NCBI RefSeq assembly: GCF_013322225.1
Contig: NZ_JAAMFB010000020.1
Coordinates: 1-55,928 of the forward strand
Source of the DNA: Agrobacterium larrymoorei
GTDB taxonomy: Bacteria > Pseudomonadota > Alphaproteobacteria > Rhizobiales > Rhizobiaceae
Length of the DNA: 55,928 bases
Direction of reading: 5' to 3'
The position numbers and the translations under genes are program-made. Within the stretch, counting starts at the first letter, position 1. Each line of letters starts with the position of its first letter. Below the pieces are notes generated by a model that saw only the letters and a list, made by a program, of their open reading frames with translations, made no database searches and was not told where the DNA came from. Below, piece after piece: positions 36,240 to 45,166 of this stretch.

Positions 36240-37430
36240 ATGAGCAGGAACCGTGGCGTAGTCTACTTGCGACCGGGCAAGGTAGAGGTGCGTGATATCG
36301 ATGATCCGAAGCTTGAAGCCCCGGATGGTCGCCGCATCGAGCATGGCGTCATTCTCCGGGTCGTTTCCACCAACATCTGCGGCTCCGACCAGCACATGGT
36401 TCGTGGGCGCACAACAGCAATGCCGGGCCTCGTGCTTGGCCACGAAATCACTGGTGAAATCATCGAAAAAGGCGTCGATGTCGAGATGCTGGAAATCGGC
36501 GACATCGTATCCGTACCCTTCAACGTTGCCTGTGGCCGTTGCCGTTGCTGCAAATCGCAGGACACTGGCGTCTGCCTGACCGTTAATCCGTCCCGCGCGG
36601 GTGGTGCTTATGGTTACGTGGATATGGGCGGCTGGATCGGTGGACAGGCGAAGTATGTCACCATTCCTTATGCCGACTTCAACCTGTTGAAGATACCGGA
36701 TCGCGACAGGGCATTGGCCAAGATCCGCGACCTCACGATGCTTTCGGATATTCTCCCAACCGGCTTCCATGGTGCGGTCAAGGCAGGCGTCGGCGTTGGC
36801 TCGACGGTCTATGTTGCGGGCGCTGGCCCGGTCGGCCTTGCGGCTGCGGCATCCGCCCGCATTCTTGGCGCGGCAGTCGTCATGATCGGCGATTTCAACA
36901 AGGATCGTCTGGCCCATGCCGCCAAGGTCGGCTTTGAACCTATCGATCTTTCCAAGAGCGACCGATTGGGCGACATGATCGCCGAAGTCGTCGGCACCAA
37001 CGAAGTCGATAGCGCTATCGATGCCGTCGGCTTCGAAGCGCGTGGTCATTCTGGCGGCGAGCAGCCTGCCATCGTGTTGAACCAGATGATGGAAATCACC
37101 CGCGCTGCCGGTAACATCGGTATTCCGGGTCTTTATGTGACGGAAGACCCAGGCGCGGTGGATGCTGCTGCAAAGGAGGGTAGTCTTTCCCTCCGCTTCG
37201 GCCTCGCTTGGGCGAAAGCACAGTCGTTCCACACGGGTCAGACGCCTGTGCTGAAATATAATCGTCAGCTGATGCAAGCCATTCTGCATGATCGCTTGCC
37301 GATTGCCGATATCGTCAACGCCAGGATCATTTCGCTGGAAGACGCCGTACAGGGCTACGAAACCTTCGATCAGGGCGCGGCGACCAAGTTCGTTCTCGAT
37401 CCGCATGGCGATCTGGCAAAAGTCGCCTGA
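36240..37430 (+). CDS. fdhA: Glutathione-independent formaldehyde dehydrogenase
   Basis: A 396-residue zinc-dependent medium-chain dehydrogenase very like the Pseudomonas putida enzyme that oxidises formaldehyde to formate with tightly bound NAD. The catalytic zinc residues are C47, H68 and D170; the structural zinc cysteines are C98, C101, C104 and C112; the NAD motif GAGPVG lies at 194-199. The stretches VVSTNICGSDQHMVRGR and IGIPGLYVTEDPGAVDAAAK are diagnostic. The start ATG 36240 has AGGAGG at an ideal distance; a frame seven codons longer starts before that site. It stands alone and ends at a terminator shared with the RND operon. Confidence 0.94.
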   Translation: MSRNRGVVYLRPGKVEVRDIDDPKLEAPDGRRIEHGVILRVVSTNICGSDQHMVRGRTTAMPGLVLGHEITGEIIEKGVDVEMLEIGDIVSVPFNVACGRCRCCKSQDTGVCLTVNPSRAGGAYGYVDMGGWIGGQAKYVTIPYADFNLLKIPDRDRALAKIRDLTMLSDILPTGFHGAVKAGVGVGSTVYVAGAGPVGLAAAASARILGAAVVMIGDFNKDRLAHAAKVGFEPIDLSKSDRLGDMIAEVVGTNEVDSAIDAVGFEARGHSGGEQPAIVLNQMMEITRAAGNIGIPGLYVTEDPGAVDAAAKEGSLSLRFGLAWAKAQSFHTGQTPVLKYNRQLMQAILHDRLPIADIVNARIISLEDAVQGYETFDQGAATKFVLDPHGDLAKVA

Positions 37431-37452
37431 GTCAGCCACGATATAAAAGGAA

Positions 37453-37476
37453 GGGCGCCGGTTTTGACCGGCGCCC
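37453..37476. terminator. Terminator between fdhA and the RND pump gene
   Basis: GGGCGCCGG pairs perfectly with CCGGCGCCC around a six-base loop. A T-run follows on the plus strand and a CCTTTT stretch on the minus strand, so it can serve both convergent genes. Confidence 0.93.
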
Positions 37477-37485
37477 TTTTTGCTT

Positions 37486-40400
37486 TTAGCTGGCTTTTTC
37501 GAGGTGGTAGTCGCTATTCGCGGCCTCTTCCGTCTTGTGCTGTATCAGCGGTCGGTTGCCGCTTAGCAGCCGAACAAGCACGTAGAACACCGGCGTCATG
37601 AAGATGCCGAAGAATGTAACGCCTATCATACCTGCAAAGACCGCAACACCCATTGCAGAGCGCATTTCCGCGCCCGCACCAGTCGAAATGACCAGCGGAA
37701 CCACGCCCATGATGAAGGCAAGCGAGGTCATGAGGATCGGGCGCAGACGAAGGCGACTGGCTTCGATGGCGGCAGCGACGGGCTTTCTGCCTTCGAATTC
37801 CAGCTCTCTTGCGAATTCTACGATCAGGATCGCGTTTTTCGCGGAAAGCCCGACAAGGACGACAAGGCCGATCTGTGTAAAGATGTTGTTGTCCCCTCCC
37901 GTCAGCCAGACACCTGTCATGGCCGCCAGAACGCCCATGGGCACGATGAGGATGATCGCAATCGGAAGCGTCAGGCTTTCATATTGTGCGGCAAGAACAA
38001 GATAGACCAGGAGAAGCGCAAGCGGGAAGACGATGATGCTCGAATTGCCTGCGAGGATTTGCTGATAGGTCAAATCCGTCCACTCGAATTCCACGCCAGC
38101 GGGCAGGGTTTCGTTCAGGATTTTCTCCATAGCCGCCTCTGCCTGACCGGATGAGAAGCCGGGTGCAGGACCGCCGTTGATGTCAGCCGCGAGGAAGCCG
38201 TTATAGCGGTTCGTGCGTTCCGGGCCAGTCGTTGCGTCCACCTTCAGCAGCGCGGAAAGCGGAATCATCTGTCCGTTGGAGGAGCGTACTTTTAGTCTGC
38301 CAATGTCTTCTGCCTGCGCGCGGAACTGCGCGTCAGCCTGTACGCGAACGCTGTATGTTCGGCCAAATGCGTTGAAGTCGTTGACGTAGAGCGAGCCCAG
38401 ATAAATCTGCAGGGTCTGGAAAACATCGGTAACCGAAACGCCTAGCTGCTCTGCCTTTGCGCGATCAAGATCGGCATAGAGTTGTGGCACATTGATCTGG
38501 TAGCTGGAGAAAATTCCAGCGAGTTCGGGTGTCTGATATGCCTTGGCGATGACCGCTTTGGCGGCCTCATCAAGGGCCTGATATCCGTAACCGGCGCGGT
38601 CCTCGATCTGCAGTTTGAAGCCACCGGTCTGACCAAGGCCGTTGACCGGCGGTGGCGGGAACATGGCGATAAATGCATCCTGAATGCCAGCGAACTTCTG
38701 GTTCAGCTGCATGGCGATGGCATTGCCGGAAAGCTCCGGCGTTTTGCGGTTTTCGAAATCATCGAGAACCGCAAAGACGATACCTGCGTTGGAGCCGGTG
38801 GTGAAACCGTTGATGGACAGACCGGGAAACGCGATAGCGTGGACGACACCGGGCTGCTCAAGCGCAATATCGCTCATGCGTTTGATGACGTCTTCGGTAC
38901 GATCGAGCGTGGCTCCATCGGGAAGCTGGGCAAAGCCGATCAGGTACTGCTTGTCCTGGCTTGGCACGAAGCCGCTTGGAACCGCGGTAAACACGCTGTA
39001 GGTCGCACCAACCAATGCCAGATAGACCAGCATGACGACGCTTTTTCGGGAGACGAGCCCGCCCACCGTCTTTCCGTAACCATTGGACGCTGAGCCGAAA
39101 GCGCGGTTGAAGCCACGGAAAAACCAGCCGAAGACCTTGTCCATGCCGCGCGTCAGCCAATCCTTTTTTGCGCCATGCTCTTTCAAGAGAAGCGCGGAAA
39201 GCGCCGGAGAGAGCGTCAGCGAATTGATGGCGGAGATGACGGTTGATATGGCGATCGTCAGTGCGAATTGTCGGTAGAACTGACCGGAAAGACCGGTGAT
39301 AAAGGCAAGAGGTACGAACACCGCGACGAGGACGAGCGCGATGGCGATGATCGGGCCCGAGACTTCGCGCATCGCTTTATAAGTCGCTTCACGCGGAGAA
39401 AGTCCGTCTTCGATGTTTCTTTCCACGTTTTCAACGACCACGATGGCGTCGTCCACCACGATGCCGATGGCGAGCACGAGGCCGAATAGGGTAAGTGCGT
39501 TAATTGAGAATCCGAACGCATACATCACCGCGAACGTGCCGATAATCGAAACCGGAACGGCGATGAGCGGAATGATCGAAGCCCGCCATGTCTGGAGGAA
39601 CAGGATCACGACAAGAACCACAAGAGCGATGGCTTCGAGAAGCGTGTCGATCACCTTGTCGATGGACGAGCGCACGAATTTCGTGGTGTCGTAGACGATC
39701 TCGAACTTGACGCCATCCGGCATAGCGAGCTGCAAGTCGTTCATAGTGGCGCGGACGTTGTCGGCTATTTCTAGAGCGTTGGAGCCGGGAGCCTGCAAGA
39801 CAGCGACGGCAACAGCCGGTTTTCCGTCGAGCAGCGACCGCAGCGTATAATCGGCAGCGCCGAGTTCGATGCGAGCGACATCCCGCAGGCGGGTGATTTC
39901 ACCGTTCGCACCGGCTTTTACGATGATGTTGCCGAATTCTTCAGGCGTGGAGAGACGGCCTTGAGCGTTGACGTTCAGTTGAAGATCGACCCCGTTGGCG
40001 CTCGGCGAGGCGCCGATGACACCAGCTGCGGCCTGAACGTTTTGTGAGCGGATGGCATCCGTGACGTCGGCAGCGGCAAGGTCGTGCTCGGCCACCCGTT
40101 GCGGGTCGAGCCAGACGCGCATGGAGTAGTCGCCCGCGCCGAACACCTGCACCTGACCGACGCCTTCGATACGGGCCAGACGGTCCTTGATGTTCAGCGT
40201 CGCGTAGTTGCGCAGATAGGTGATGTCATAGGCATCTGTGGAAGAAACGAGGTTCACTACCATGATGAAGTCTGGCGAACTTTTGACGGTGGTGATGCCT
40301 AGTGCGCGGACTTCCGCGGGCAGGCGGGGTTCTGCCTGCGACACACGGTTTTGCACGAGCTGCTGTGCCTTATCCGGGTCGGTTCCCAGCTTGAAGGTCA

Positions 40401-40680
40401 CGGTCAGCGTCAACACGCCGTCGGACGTTGCCTGGCTGGACATGTAGATCATGTCTTCGACGCCGTTGATCTGCTCTTCCAGCGGCGTGGCAACGGTTTC
40501 GGCGATCACCTTCGGGTTTGCACCAGGATAGGTGGCCCGCACCACAACCGAAGGCGGTACGACTTCCGGATATTCTGAAATCGGTAGAGCGCGCATGCCG
40601 AGCAGGCCCGCCACCACGATGAGGATCGACAGCACGGCGGCAAAGACCGGCCTGTCGACAAAAAATCTGGAGATGTTCAT
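37486..40680 (-). CDS. RND multidrug efflux transporter, HAE-1 (AcrB/MexF) family
   Basis: A 1064-residue proton-driven inner-membrane pump with twelve membrane helices and two large periplasmic loops. The N-terminus SRFFVDRPVFAAVLS, the paired acidic residues D410 and D411 in helix 4 (GIVVDDAIVVVENVERN), and the second-half copy (LVGLSAKNAILIVEFARE) are complete, and the length is normal. NVERNIEDGLSPREA and the overall pattern are closest to the MexF/BpeF branch by eye. It is downstream of its membrane-fusion partner after a 131-base gap with a GTCCGGCG/CGCCGGAC inverted repeat (40723-40783). No outer-membrane channel gene is present, so a TolC-type protein from elsewhere must serve. Confidence 0.95.
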   Translation of the reverse strand: MNISRFFVDRPVFAAVLSILIVVAGLLGMRALPISEYPEVVPPSVVVRATYPGANPKVIAETVATPLEEQINGVEDMIYMSSQATSDGVLTLTVTFKLGTDPDKAQQLVQNRVSQAEPRLPAEVRALGITTVKSSPDFIMVVNLVSSTDAYDITYLRNYATLNIKDRLARIEGVGQVQVFGAGDYSMRVWLDPQRVAEHDLAAADVTDAIRSQNVQAAAGVIGASPSANGVDLQLNVNAQGRLSTPEEFGNIIVKAGANGEITRLRDVARIELGAADYTLRSLLDGKPAVAVAVLQAPGSNALEIADNVRATMNDLQLAMPDGVKFEIVYDTTKFVRSSIDKVIDTLLEAIALVVLVVILFLQTWRASIIPLIAVPVSIIGTFAVMYAFGFSINALTLFGLVLAIGIVVDDAIVVVENVERNIEDGLSPREATYKAMREVSGPIIAIALVLVAVFVPLAFITGLSGQFYRQFALTIAISTVISAINSLTLSPALSALLLKEHGAKKDWLTRGMDKVFGWFFRGFNRAFGSASNGYGKTVGGLVSRKSVVMLVYLALVGATYSVFTAVPSGFVPSQDKQYLIGFAQLPDGATLDRTEDVIKRMSDIALEQPGVVHAIAFPGLSINGFTTGSNAGIVFAVLDDFENRKTPELSGNAIAMQLNQKFAGIQDAFIAMFPPPPVNGLGQTGGFKLQIEDRAGYGYQALDEAAKAVIAKAYQTPELAGIFSSYQINVPQLYADLDRAKAEQLGVSVTDVFQTLQIYLGSLYVNDFNAFGRTYSVRVQADAQFRAQAEDIGRLKVRSSNGQMIPLSALLKVDATTGPERTNRYNGFLAADINGGPAPGFSSGQAEAAMEKILNETLPAGVEFEWTDLTYQQILAGNSSIIVFPLALLLVYLVLAAQYESLTLPIAIILIVPMGVLAAMTGVWLTGGDNNIFTQIGLVVLVGLSAKNAILIVEFARELEFEGRKPVAAAIEASRLRLRPILMTSLAFIMGVVPLVISTGAGAEMRSAMGVAVFAGMIGVTFFGIFMTPVFYVLVRLLSGNRPLIQHKTEEAANSDYHLEKAS

Positions 40681-40811
40681 TTCAAAGCCCTCTCCGGCTG
40701 AAATCTGGAAATAGGAAGGACTGTCCGGCGGCGGTTGCCACCGGAATTTGCCTTGCTGTGCACTTCAAGGGAGGGCGCCGGACTGTTTTCTTCGGCTGCC
40801 CTGCCGATAAG

Positions 40812-42002
40812 TTACTGGTTGGTCACAACTTTCTCTTCAGTCTGCGGGGCCACCGTCGCCCCGGGACGAATGCGCTGCATACCGTTCACGACAATAGTGT
40901 CACCGACTTCAAGGCCGCTTTCTATGATACGCTGGCCTTCAGCCGACGTGCCCGGCTTGATTTGTCGGTAGTTCACCTTGTTCTCCGCATCGACGATGAA
41001 GACGAATTTCTTGTCCTGATCGGTGCCGATTGCGCGGTCGCTGATCAGGATGCGGCTTTCAGTCTGCGGTTCGCCCATACGGACGCGAACGAACTGTCCA
41101 GGGATCAGCCTGCCGTCCTTGTTTTCAAAAACGGCGCGAACCCCAATTGTGCCACTCGCGCTATCGACCTGATTGTCGATGAGGTGAAGTGTACCTTTGG
41201 TCGGCGTACCCTCGTCCGCAAGTGTGCCGATCTCGACGGGGATCTTTTCGAGAGCGGGAAGAGCTCCATCGGTCTTTGGCAACTCGGAAAGCGCCCGCAT
41301 CACGATGGCTTCGCTGGCATTGAAACTGGCATAGATCGGGTCGACAGATACAAGCGTCGTCAGGGCTGGCGAAGCGGAACCTGCTGCAACGAGATTGCCC
41401 GCGGTAATTTCGATCTTGCCGACACGGCCCGAAACGGGAGCGCGGATATCGGTGTATCCGAGATCCAGTTCAGCTGTTTTCAACGTTGCGCGCGCAGCAC
41501 GCAGCTGGGCGTCCGCGTCCGTGAAGGAGCTCTGCCGTTGATCGAGATCGCTTTGCGAAATCGTGCGATTGTCGGATAGACGATGGCCTCGGTCCAATTC
41601 CGTCTTGGCGAGTGCAACACGCGCCTCAGCGGAGGCGACCTGTGCCTGCGCACCCGCCATCGCTGCCTCATAAGGTGCTGGATCTATGGTAAAGAGCGCG
41701 TCGCCCTCCTTGACCAGTGCGCCCTCGCGGAAGTGAACCGCCTTGATCTGGCCTGCAACGCGTGAGCGAATCTGCACCCGGTCGACAGCCTCAAGTCTTC
41801 CGGAAAACTCTTCCCAGCGCATGATTTCACGGCTCTCGACTTTTGCGACCGTCACCGGCACCGCCGGTTGCTCAGCCGGGGTGGATGCGGCGGTGGCGTC
41901 GCCGTGGCCTGGCATTTCGAACAGGAATGCTGCTGCTGCAACGGACACAGCAAGCCCTATGCCGGCACCCGTCAGGGCCCGGCGCTTGTTACTCAGCGTC
42001 AT
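40812..42002 (-). CDS. RND efflux periplasmic adaptor (membrane-fusion protein)
   Basis: A 396-residue MexE/AcrA-type adaptor. An N-terminal membrane anchor or signal (GIGLAVSVAAAAFLFEMPG) lacks a lipobox. Then come the split lipoyl domain (VQIRSRVAGQIKAVHFREGALVKEGDALFTIDP and YTDIRAPVSGRVGKIEI), an alpha-helical coiled-coil hairpin in between (about 105-165) and the beta-barrel and membrane-proximal domains (LIPGQFVRVRMGE). It links the pump to the outer-membrane channel. It lies between the hydrolase-like gene (62 bases upstream) and the pump gene. Confidence 0.94.
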   Translation of the reverse strand: MTLSNKRRALTGAGIGLAVSVAAAAFLFEMPGHGDATAASTPAEQPAVPVTVAKVESREIMRWEEFSGRLEAVDRVQIRSRVAGQIKAVHFREGALVKEGDALFTIDPAPYEAAMAGAQAQVASAEARVALAKTELDRGHRLSDNRTISQSDLDQRQSSFTDADAQLRAARATLKTAELDLGYTDIRAPVSGRVGKIEITAGNLVAAGSASPALTTLVSVDPIYASFNASEAIVMRALSELPKTDGALPALEKIPVEIGTLADEGTPTKGTLHLIDNQVDSASGTIGVRAVFENKDGRLIPGQFVRVRMGEPQTESRILISDRAIGTDQDKKFVFIVDAENKVNYRQIKPGTSAEGQRIIESGLEVGDTIVVNGMQRIRPGATVAPQTEEKVVTNQ

Positions 42003-42064
42003 GGATCTCTCCTTGGCTCCTTGGGTAGAGCCGATCAGTTTCTCAATTGAATTTCACGGGTATG

Positions 42065-42862
42065 TTAATGTTTTAAGTCTTTGACGAATGTCATGAATTC
42101 CGAACAGACGGACGAAACCCATTGGCCTCCGTCTCCACGATAAAGACCCGTCCAGCCGATGCCGGATGGGAAGGTATGTTGCCGGACGCAGACATCGGAA
42201 GCTTTCAAGCGTTCGGCATATCCAACGGTTTCATCTCGCAGCGGATCGTCATCCGCTGTGAAGATCAAGGCTGGCGCAACCCTGTCTAGTCTGGTGCACT
42301 GGCAGGGTGCGGCGTAGGGGTGAAAGAAACCACATGCTTTTGCGAGATAGTGGCTCCATCCATCTGCCCAGCGTTGGCGCATTCCAATCCGGTCTGCATC
42401 ACGAAACGACTCCGTGGTCATCATCGGATCGATCATCGGAGACAACAGAACCTGACCGGCGAGCTTGCCGGGCATCCGGTCACGGGCTTTTATCGCTAGA
42501 CCCGCAGCCACGTTGCCGCCAGCTTCCTCACCCGCCACGAAAAGCGGCGACTTGGCGCTGCCGAATGTTTTCCTTTCTCTGTCCAGATGATCGAGCGCTT
42601 CATAAGCGAAATCGATCACCATCGGAAATTCGTTGCCCGAAGCTTTGCTGTAATTCGCCTCAACGACGACGACCCCTTCGTCAGCCAATGCGCGCGCAAT
42701 CGGCAACTCTGGATATTCCGAACGTTCTTCCAAAAACGAACCGCCACGAAGGTAGAGGACCACCGGCGGGTTTCGCATTGTTTGCGCGCCTTCGTACCGA
42801 CGCACCAACAGGGGCGGTTTGGGCCCAGTGCCGCTCCCTATCTGTTGCCACTGCGTCTGCAT
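42065..42862 (-). CDS. Alpha/beta-hydrolase homologue lacking catalytic residues
   Basis: A 265-residue protein of the hormone-sensitive-lipase (hydrolase-3) type. The oxyanion motif HGG is RGG at 39-41, the nucleophile motif GDSAGG reads GEEAGG at 111-116 with Glu113 in place of Ser, and the usual C-terminal His motif is replaced by FPSGIGWTG near 231-239; only the acid region TADDDPLRDE (203-211) is preserved. It therefore should not hydrolyse esters, and may bind a ligand instead. The start ATG 42862 is chosen over a TTG 29 codons earlier, which lies in the LysR control region and has no ribosome site. It heads the adaptor-pump operon. Confidence 0.8.
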   Translation of the reverse strand: MQTQWQQIGSGTGPKPPLLVRRYEGAQTMRNPPVVLYLRGGSFLEERSEYPELPIARALADEGVVVVEANYSKASGNEFPMVIDFAYEALDHLDRERKTFGSAKSPLFVAGEEAGGNVAAGLAIKARDRMPGKLAGQVLLSPMIDPMMTTESFRDADRIGMRQRWADGWSHYLAKACGFFHPYAAPCQCTRLDRVAPALIFTADDDPLRDETVGYAERLKASDVCVRQHTFPSGIGWTGLYRGDGGQWVSSVCSEFMTFVKDLKH

Positions 42863-42937
42863 CGTTCCGGTGTCCCTTGCGTTGCATAACGCCCGAAAGC
42901 CATTTGCAAAATCTGGAATGCATATTATTGTTCGGAG

Positions 42938-42961
42938 AAAATTGATCAAGTCGTCGATTTT
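42938..42961. promoter_or_regulatory. Possible LysR operator upstream of the RND operon
   Basis: AAAATTGA and TCGATTTT form an inverted repeat with one mismatch and an eight-base spacer, of the T-N11-A type bound by LysR regulators. It lies midway in the 146-base region between the hydrolase-like gene and the divergent LysR gene. Confidence 0.35.
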
Positions 42962-43008
42962 GAAAACACTGTTCCAATTAAGAGGATAATCGCAACACGG
43001 AGGCGCAG

Positions 43009-43908
43009 ATGGATCAATTGGCTGCCATGCGAGTTTTTACTCGTGTCGTCGAAACAGGCAATTTCAGCCGGGCGTCCGCTGCGCTTGGCATGCCGAAAAC
43101 GACCGTTACGAACATGGTGCAGGCGCTAGAGGGGCATCTTCAGACGACGCTGTTGAACCGGACGACCCGTCGCGTGATGTTAACGACCGACGGTGCGCTT
43201 TATTACGAACGGGCGTCCCAAATTCTTTCGGAAATAGAAGAGCTTGATGGAAGCATGTCAAACGCGCATGTCCAGCCATCGGGCAGACTGCGCGTGGAAA
43301 TGGCGGGTGCCTTTGCCGATACCATGGTCATTCCGAATATGTGCGACTTCCATCTGCGTTACCCACAAATCAGGCTGGATCTCGGGGTGGGAGACCGTCT
43401 GGTTGACTACATTGCCGAAAATGTCGACTGCGCACTTCGCGTAGGGACATTGCAGGATCAATCGCTGATCGCCCGAAAAGTAGGCGACCTGGAACTCGCC
43501 ACATTCGCATCTCCTAGCTACATCCAGAAATTCGGCGTGCTGGAGCGACCCGAGGACCTCCAAGACAGTCATATTGCGGTGGGCTATTTCAGCGCCACGA
43601 TTGGTAAAGTCTACCCAATGTCATTTGACAATAAAGCGAGAAGCGTTGAACTCACTCCAAACTATATCATTTCTGCAAATGACAGCCGCACCTATCTGAC
43701 AGCTGCATTGGCGGGTATGGGTGTGGCGCAGCTTCCTAAATTCATGGCACGTGAACCTCTGGAACGTGGCGAACTCATTCAAGTGCTGCCGGAATGGGAA
43801 AACGAGACCATGCCCGTATACATCGTATACCCACAAACACGTCACGTTACCAACAAGGTCCGCGTTTTCGTGGACTGGCTGGCAAAAACCGTTCACAACG
43901 CACTGTAA
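43009..43908 (+). CDS. LysR-family regulator of the RND operon
   Basis: A 299-residue regulator with the winged helix at residues 1-60 (MRVFTRVVETGNFSRASAALGMPKTTVT) and a substrate-binding-like effector domain at about 90-295, of the CrgA/AaeR-like branch (RLVDYIAENVDCALRVG). GGAGG precedes the ATG. It is divergent from the hydrolase-adaptor-pump operon, the normal arrangement for a LysR activator or repressor of its neighbour. The effector is unknown. Confidence 0.92.
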   Translation: MDQLAAMRVFTRVVETGNFSRASAALGMPKTTVTNMVQALEGHLQTTLLNRTTRRVMLTTDGALYYERASQILSEIEELDGSMSNAHVQPSGRLRVEMAGAFADTMVIPNMCDFHLRYPQIRLDLGVGDRLVDYIAENVDCALRVGTLQDQSLIARKVGDLELATFASPSYIQKFGVLERPEDLQDSHIAVGYFSATIGKVYPMSFDNKARSVELTPNYIISANDSRTYLTAALAGMGVAQLPKFMAREPLERGELIQVLPEWENETMPVYIVYPQTRHVTNKVRVFVDWLAKTVHNAL

Positions 43909-44042
43909 TCGTTGCCGGTGAATATTTCAATCGTGCTGGAAAACTTAACAGTTCAAGCGATTTGGATTTAATTTCGTAAAGACTCCGTTTCATCACGTTC
44001 TTATAAGTAATTCCCGATGGGCAGTCCGTGGAGGAGAATTGA

Positions 44043-45086
44043 ATGAAGGCTTTGGTTCTGGAGGAAAAAGGGAAACTGTCGTTGCGCGACTTCGATATTC
44101 CCGGCGCGCTAGGCCCGAAAGACGTGCGTATTCGAACTCATACGGTCGGAATCTGCGGTTCTGACGTTCACTATTATACACACGGCAAGATCGGTCATTT
44201 CGTTGTCAACGCGCCAATGGTGCTTGGACATGAGGCATCGGGTACGGTCATCGAGACCGGTGCCGATGTTACAAATCTGAAGGTTGGTGACAGGGTTTGC
44301 ATGGAACCCGGTATTCCCGATCCTGCATCGCGCGCGGCCAAACTCGGTATCTATAACGTCGATCCGGCAGTGACTTTCTGGGCAACCCCGCCCATCCACG
44401 GCTGCCTCACGCCAGAGGTCATCCATCCGGCAGCGTTTACCTATAAACTGCCGGACAATGTTTCTTTCGGGGAAGGCGCAATGGTGGAGCCTTTCGCCAT
44501 CGGCATGCAGGCAGCATTGAGAGCGCGCATTCAGCCAGGAGATGTCGCCGTGGTTACCGGAGCGGGGCCGATCGGTATGATGGTGGCGCTTGCTGCACTG
44601 GCTGGCGGATGCTCCAAAGTCATCGTTGCCGACCTGGCACAGCCCAAGCTCGACATCATTGCCGCTTACGCGGGTATTGAGACCGTAAATATCCGGGAAC
44701 GTTCTCTGCCGGACGCCATAACGGAGGCCACGGAAGGTTGGGGATGCGATATCGTTTTCGAATGCTCCGGTGCCGCTCCGGCAATTCTCGGTATGGCCAA
44801 ATTGGCGCGGCCCGGAGGTGCAATCGTGCTGGTGGGTATGCCGGTCGATCCGGTGCCGGTCGATATCGTGGGACTTCAAGCAAAGGAGCTGCGCGTAGAA
44901 ACCGTTTTTCGGTACGCCAATGTATATGATCGCGCCATCGCCCTGATAGGGTCCGGAAAGGTCGATCTCAAGCCACTAATTTCTGCGACCTTACCGTTCG
45001 AAGAAAGCATTGCGGGATTTGACCGCGCCGTGGAGGCGCGGGATACGGATGTGAAACTGCAAATCCTGATGCCCCAACAAAACTGA
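44043..45086 (+). CDS. Zinc-dependent polyol dehydrogenase (xylitol/sorbitol dehydrogenase type)
   Basis: A 347-residue medium-chain dehydrogenase. The catalytic zinc residues are C38, H63, E64 and E149, as in sorbitol and xylitol dehydrogenases. The structural zinc cysteines are absent and replaced by [22 protein letters not shown], which is the pattern of the sorbitol/xylitol group. The NAD motif GAGPIG is at 173-178. It should oxidise a polyol C2 hydroxyl, for example xylitol to xylulose or sorbitol to fructose. GGAGGA precedes the ATG. It is a single gene, not clearly linked to the neighbouring operons. Confidence 0.9.
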   Translation: MKALVLEEKGKLSLRDFDIPGALGPKDVRIRTHTVGICGSDVHYYTHGKIGHFVVNAPMVLGHEASGTVIETGADVTNLKVGDRVCMEPGIPDPASRAAKLGIYNVDPAVTFWATPPIHGCLTPEVIHPAAFTYKLPDNVSFGEGAMVEPFAIGMQAALRARIQPGDVAVVTGAGPIGMMVALAALAGGCSKVIVADLAQPKLDIIAAYAGIETVNIRERSLPDAITEATEGWGCDIVFECSGAAPAILGMAKLARPGGAIVLVGMPVDPVPVDIVGLQAKELRVETVFRYANVYDRAIALIGSGKVDLKPLISATLPFEESIAGFDRAVEARDTDVKLQILMPQQN

Positions 45087-45090
45087 CAAA

Positions 45091-45125
45091 ATCGATGAGA
45101 TAGCTGCAGGAAACATCTCATCGAT
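45091..45125. terminator. Hairpin after the polyol dehydrogenase gene
   Basis: ATCGATGAGAT and ATCTCATCGAT form a perfect 11-base stem with a 13-base loop, five bases past the stop. There is no T-run, so termination would need help or the hairpin is a processing site. Confidence 0.55.
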
Positions 45126-45149
45126 ATCAGCAGCATGAAGAGACGAGAA

Positions 45150-45166
45150 GGCCGCGTTACGCGGCC
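45150..45166 (-). terminator. Hairpin at the end of the galactoside operon
   Basis: GGCCGCG-TTA-CGCGGCC includes the beta-galactosidase stop codon in its loop. On the minus strand it is followed by TTCTCGTCTCTTC, so it may be a terminator that overlaps the end of the gene. Confidence 0.5.

Noticed and set aside
35943..37439. A 498-codon minus-strand frame opposite fdhA
   Set aside because: Nearly all of it mirrors fdhA in another frame; composition is His/Arg/Ala-rich without recognisable motifs. Only its end lies in the unexplained gap, which is reported separately.
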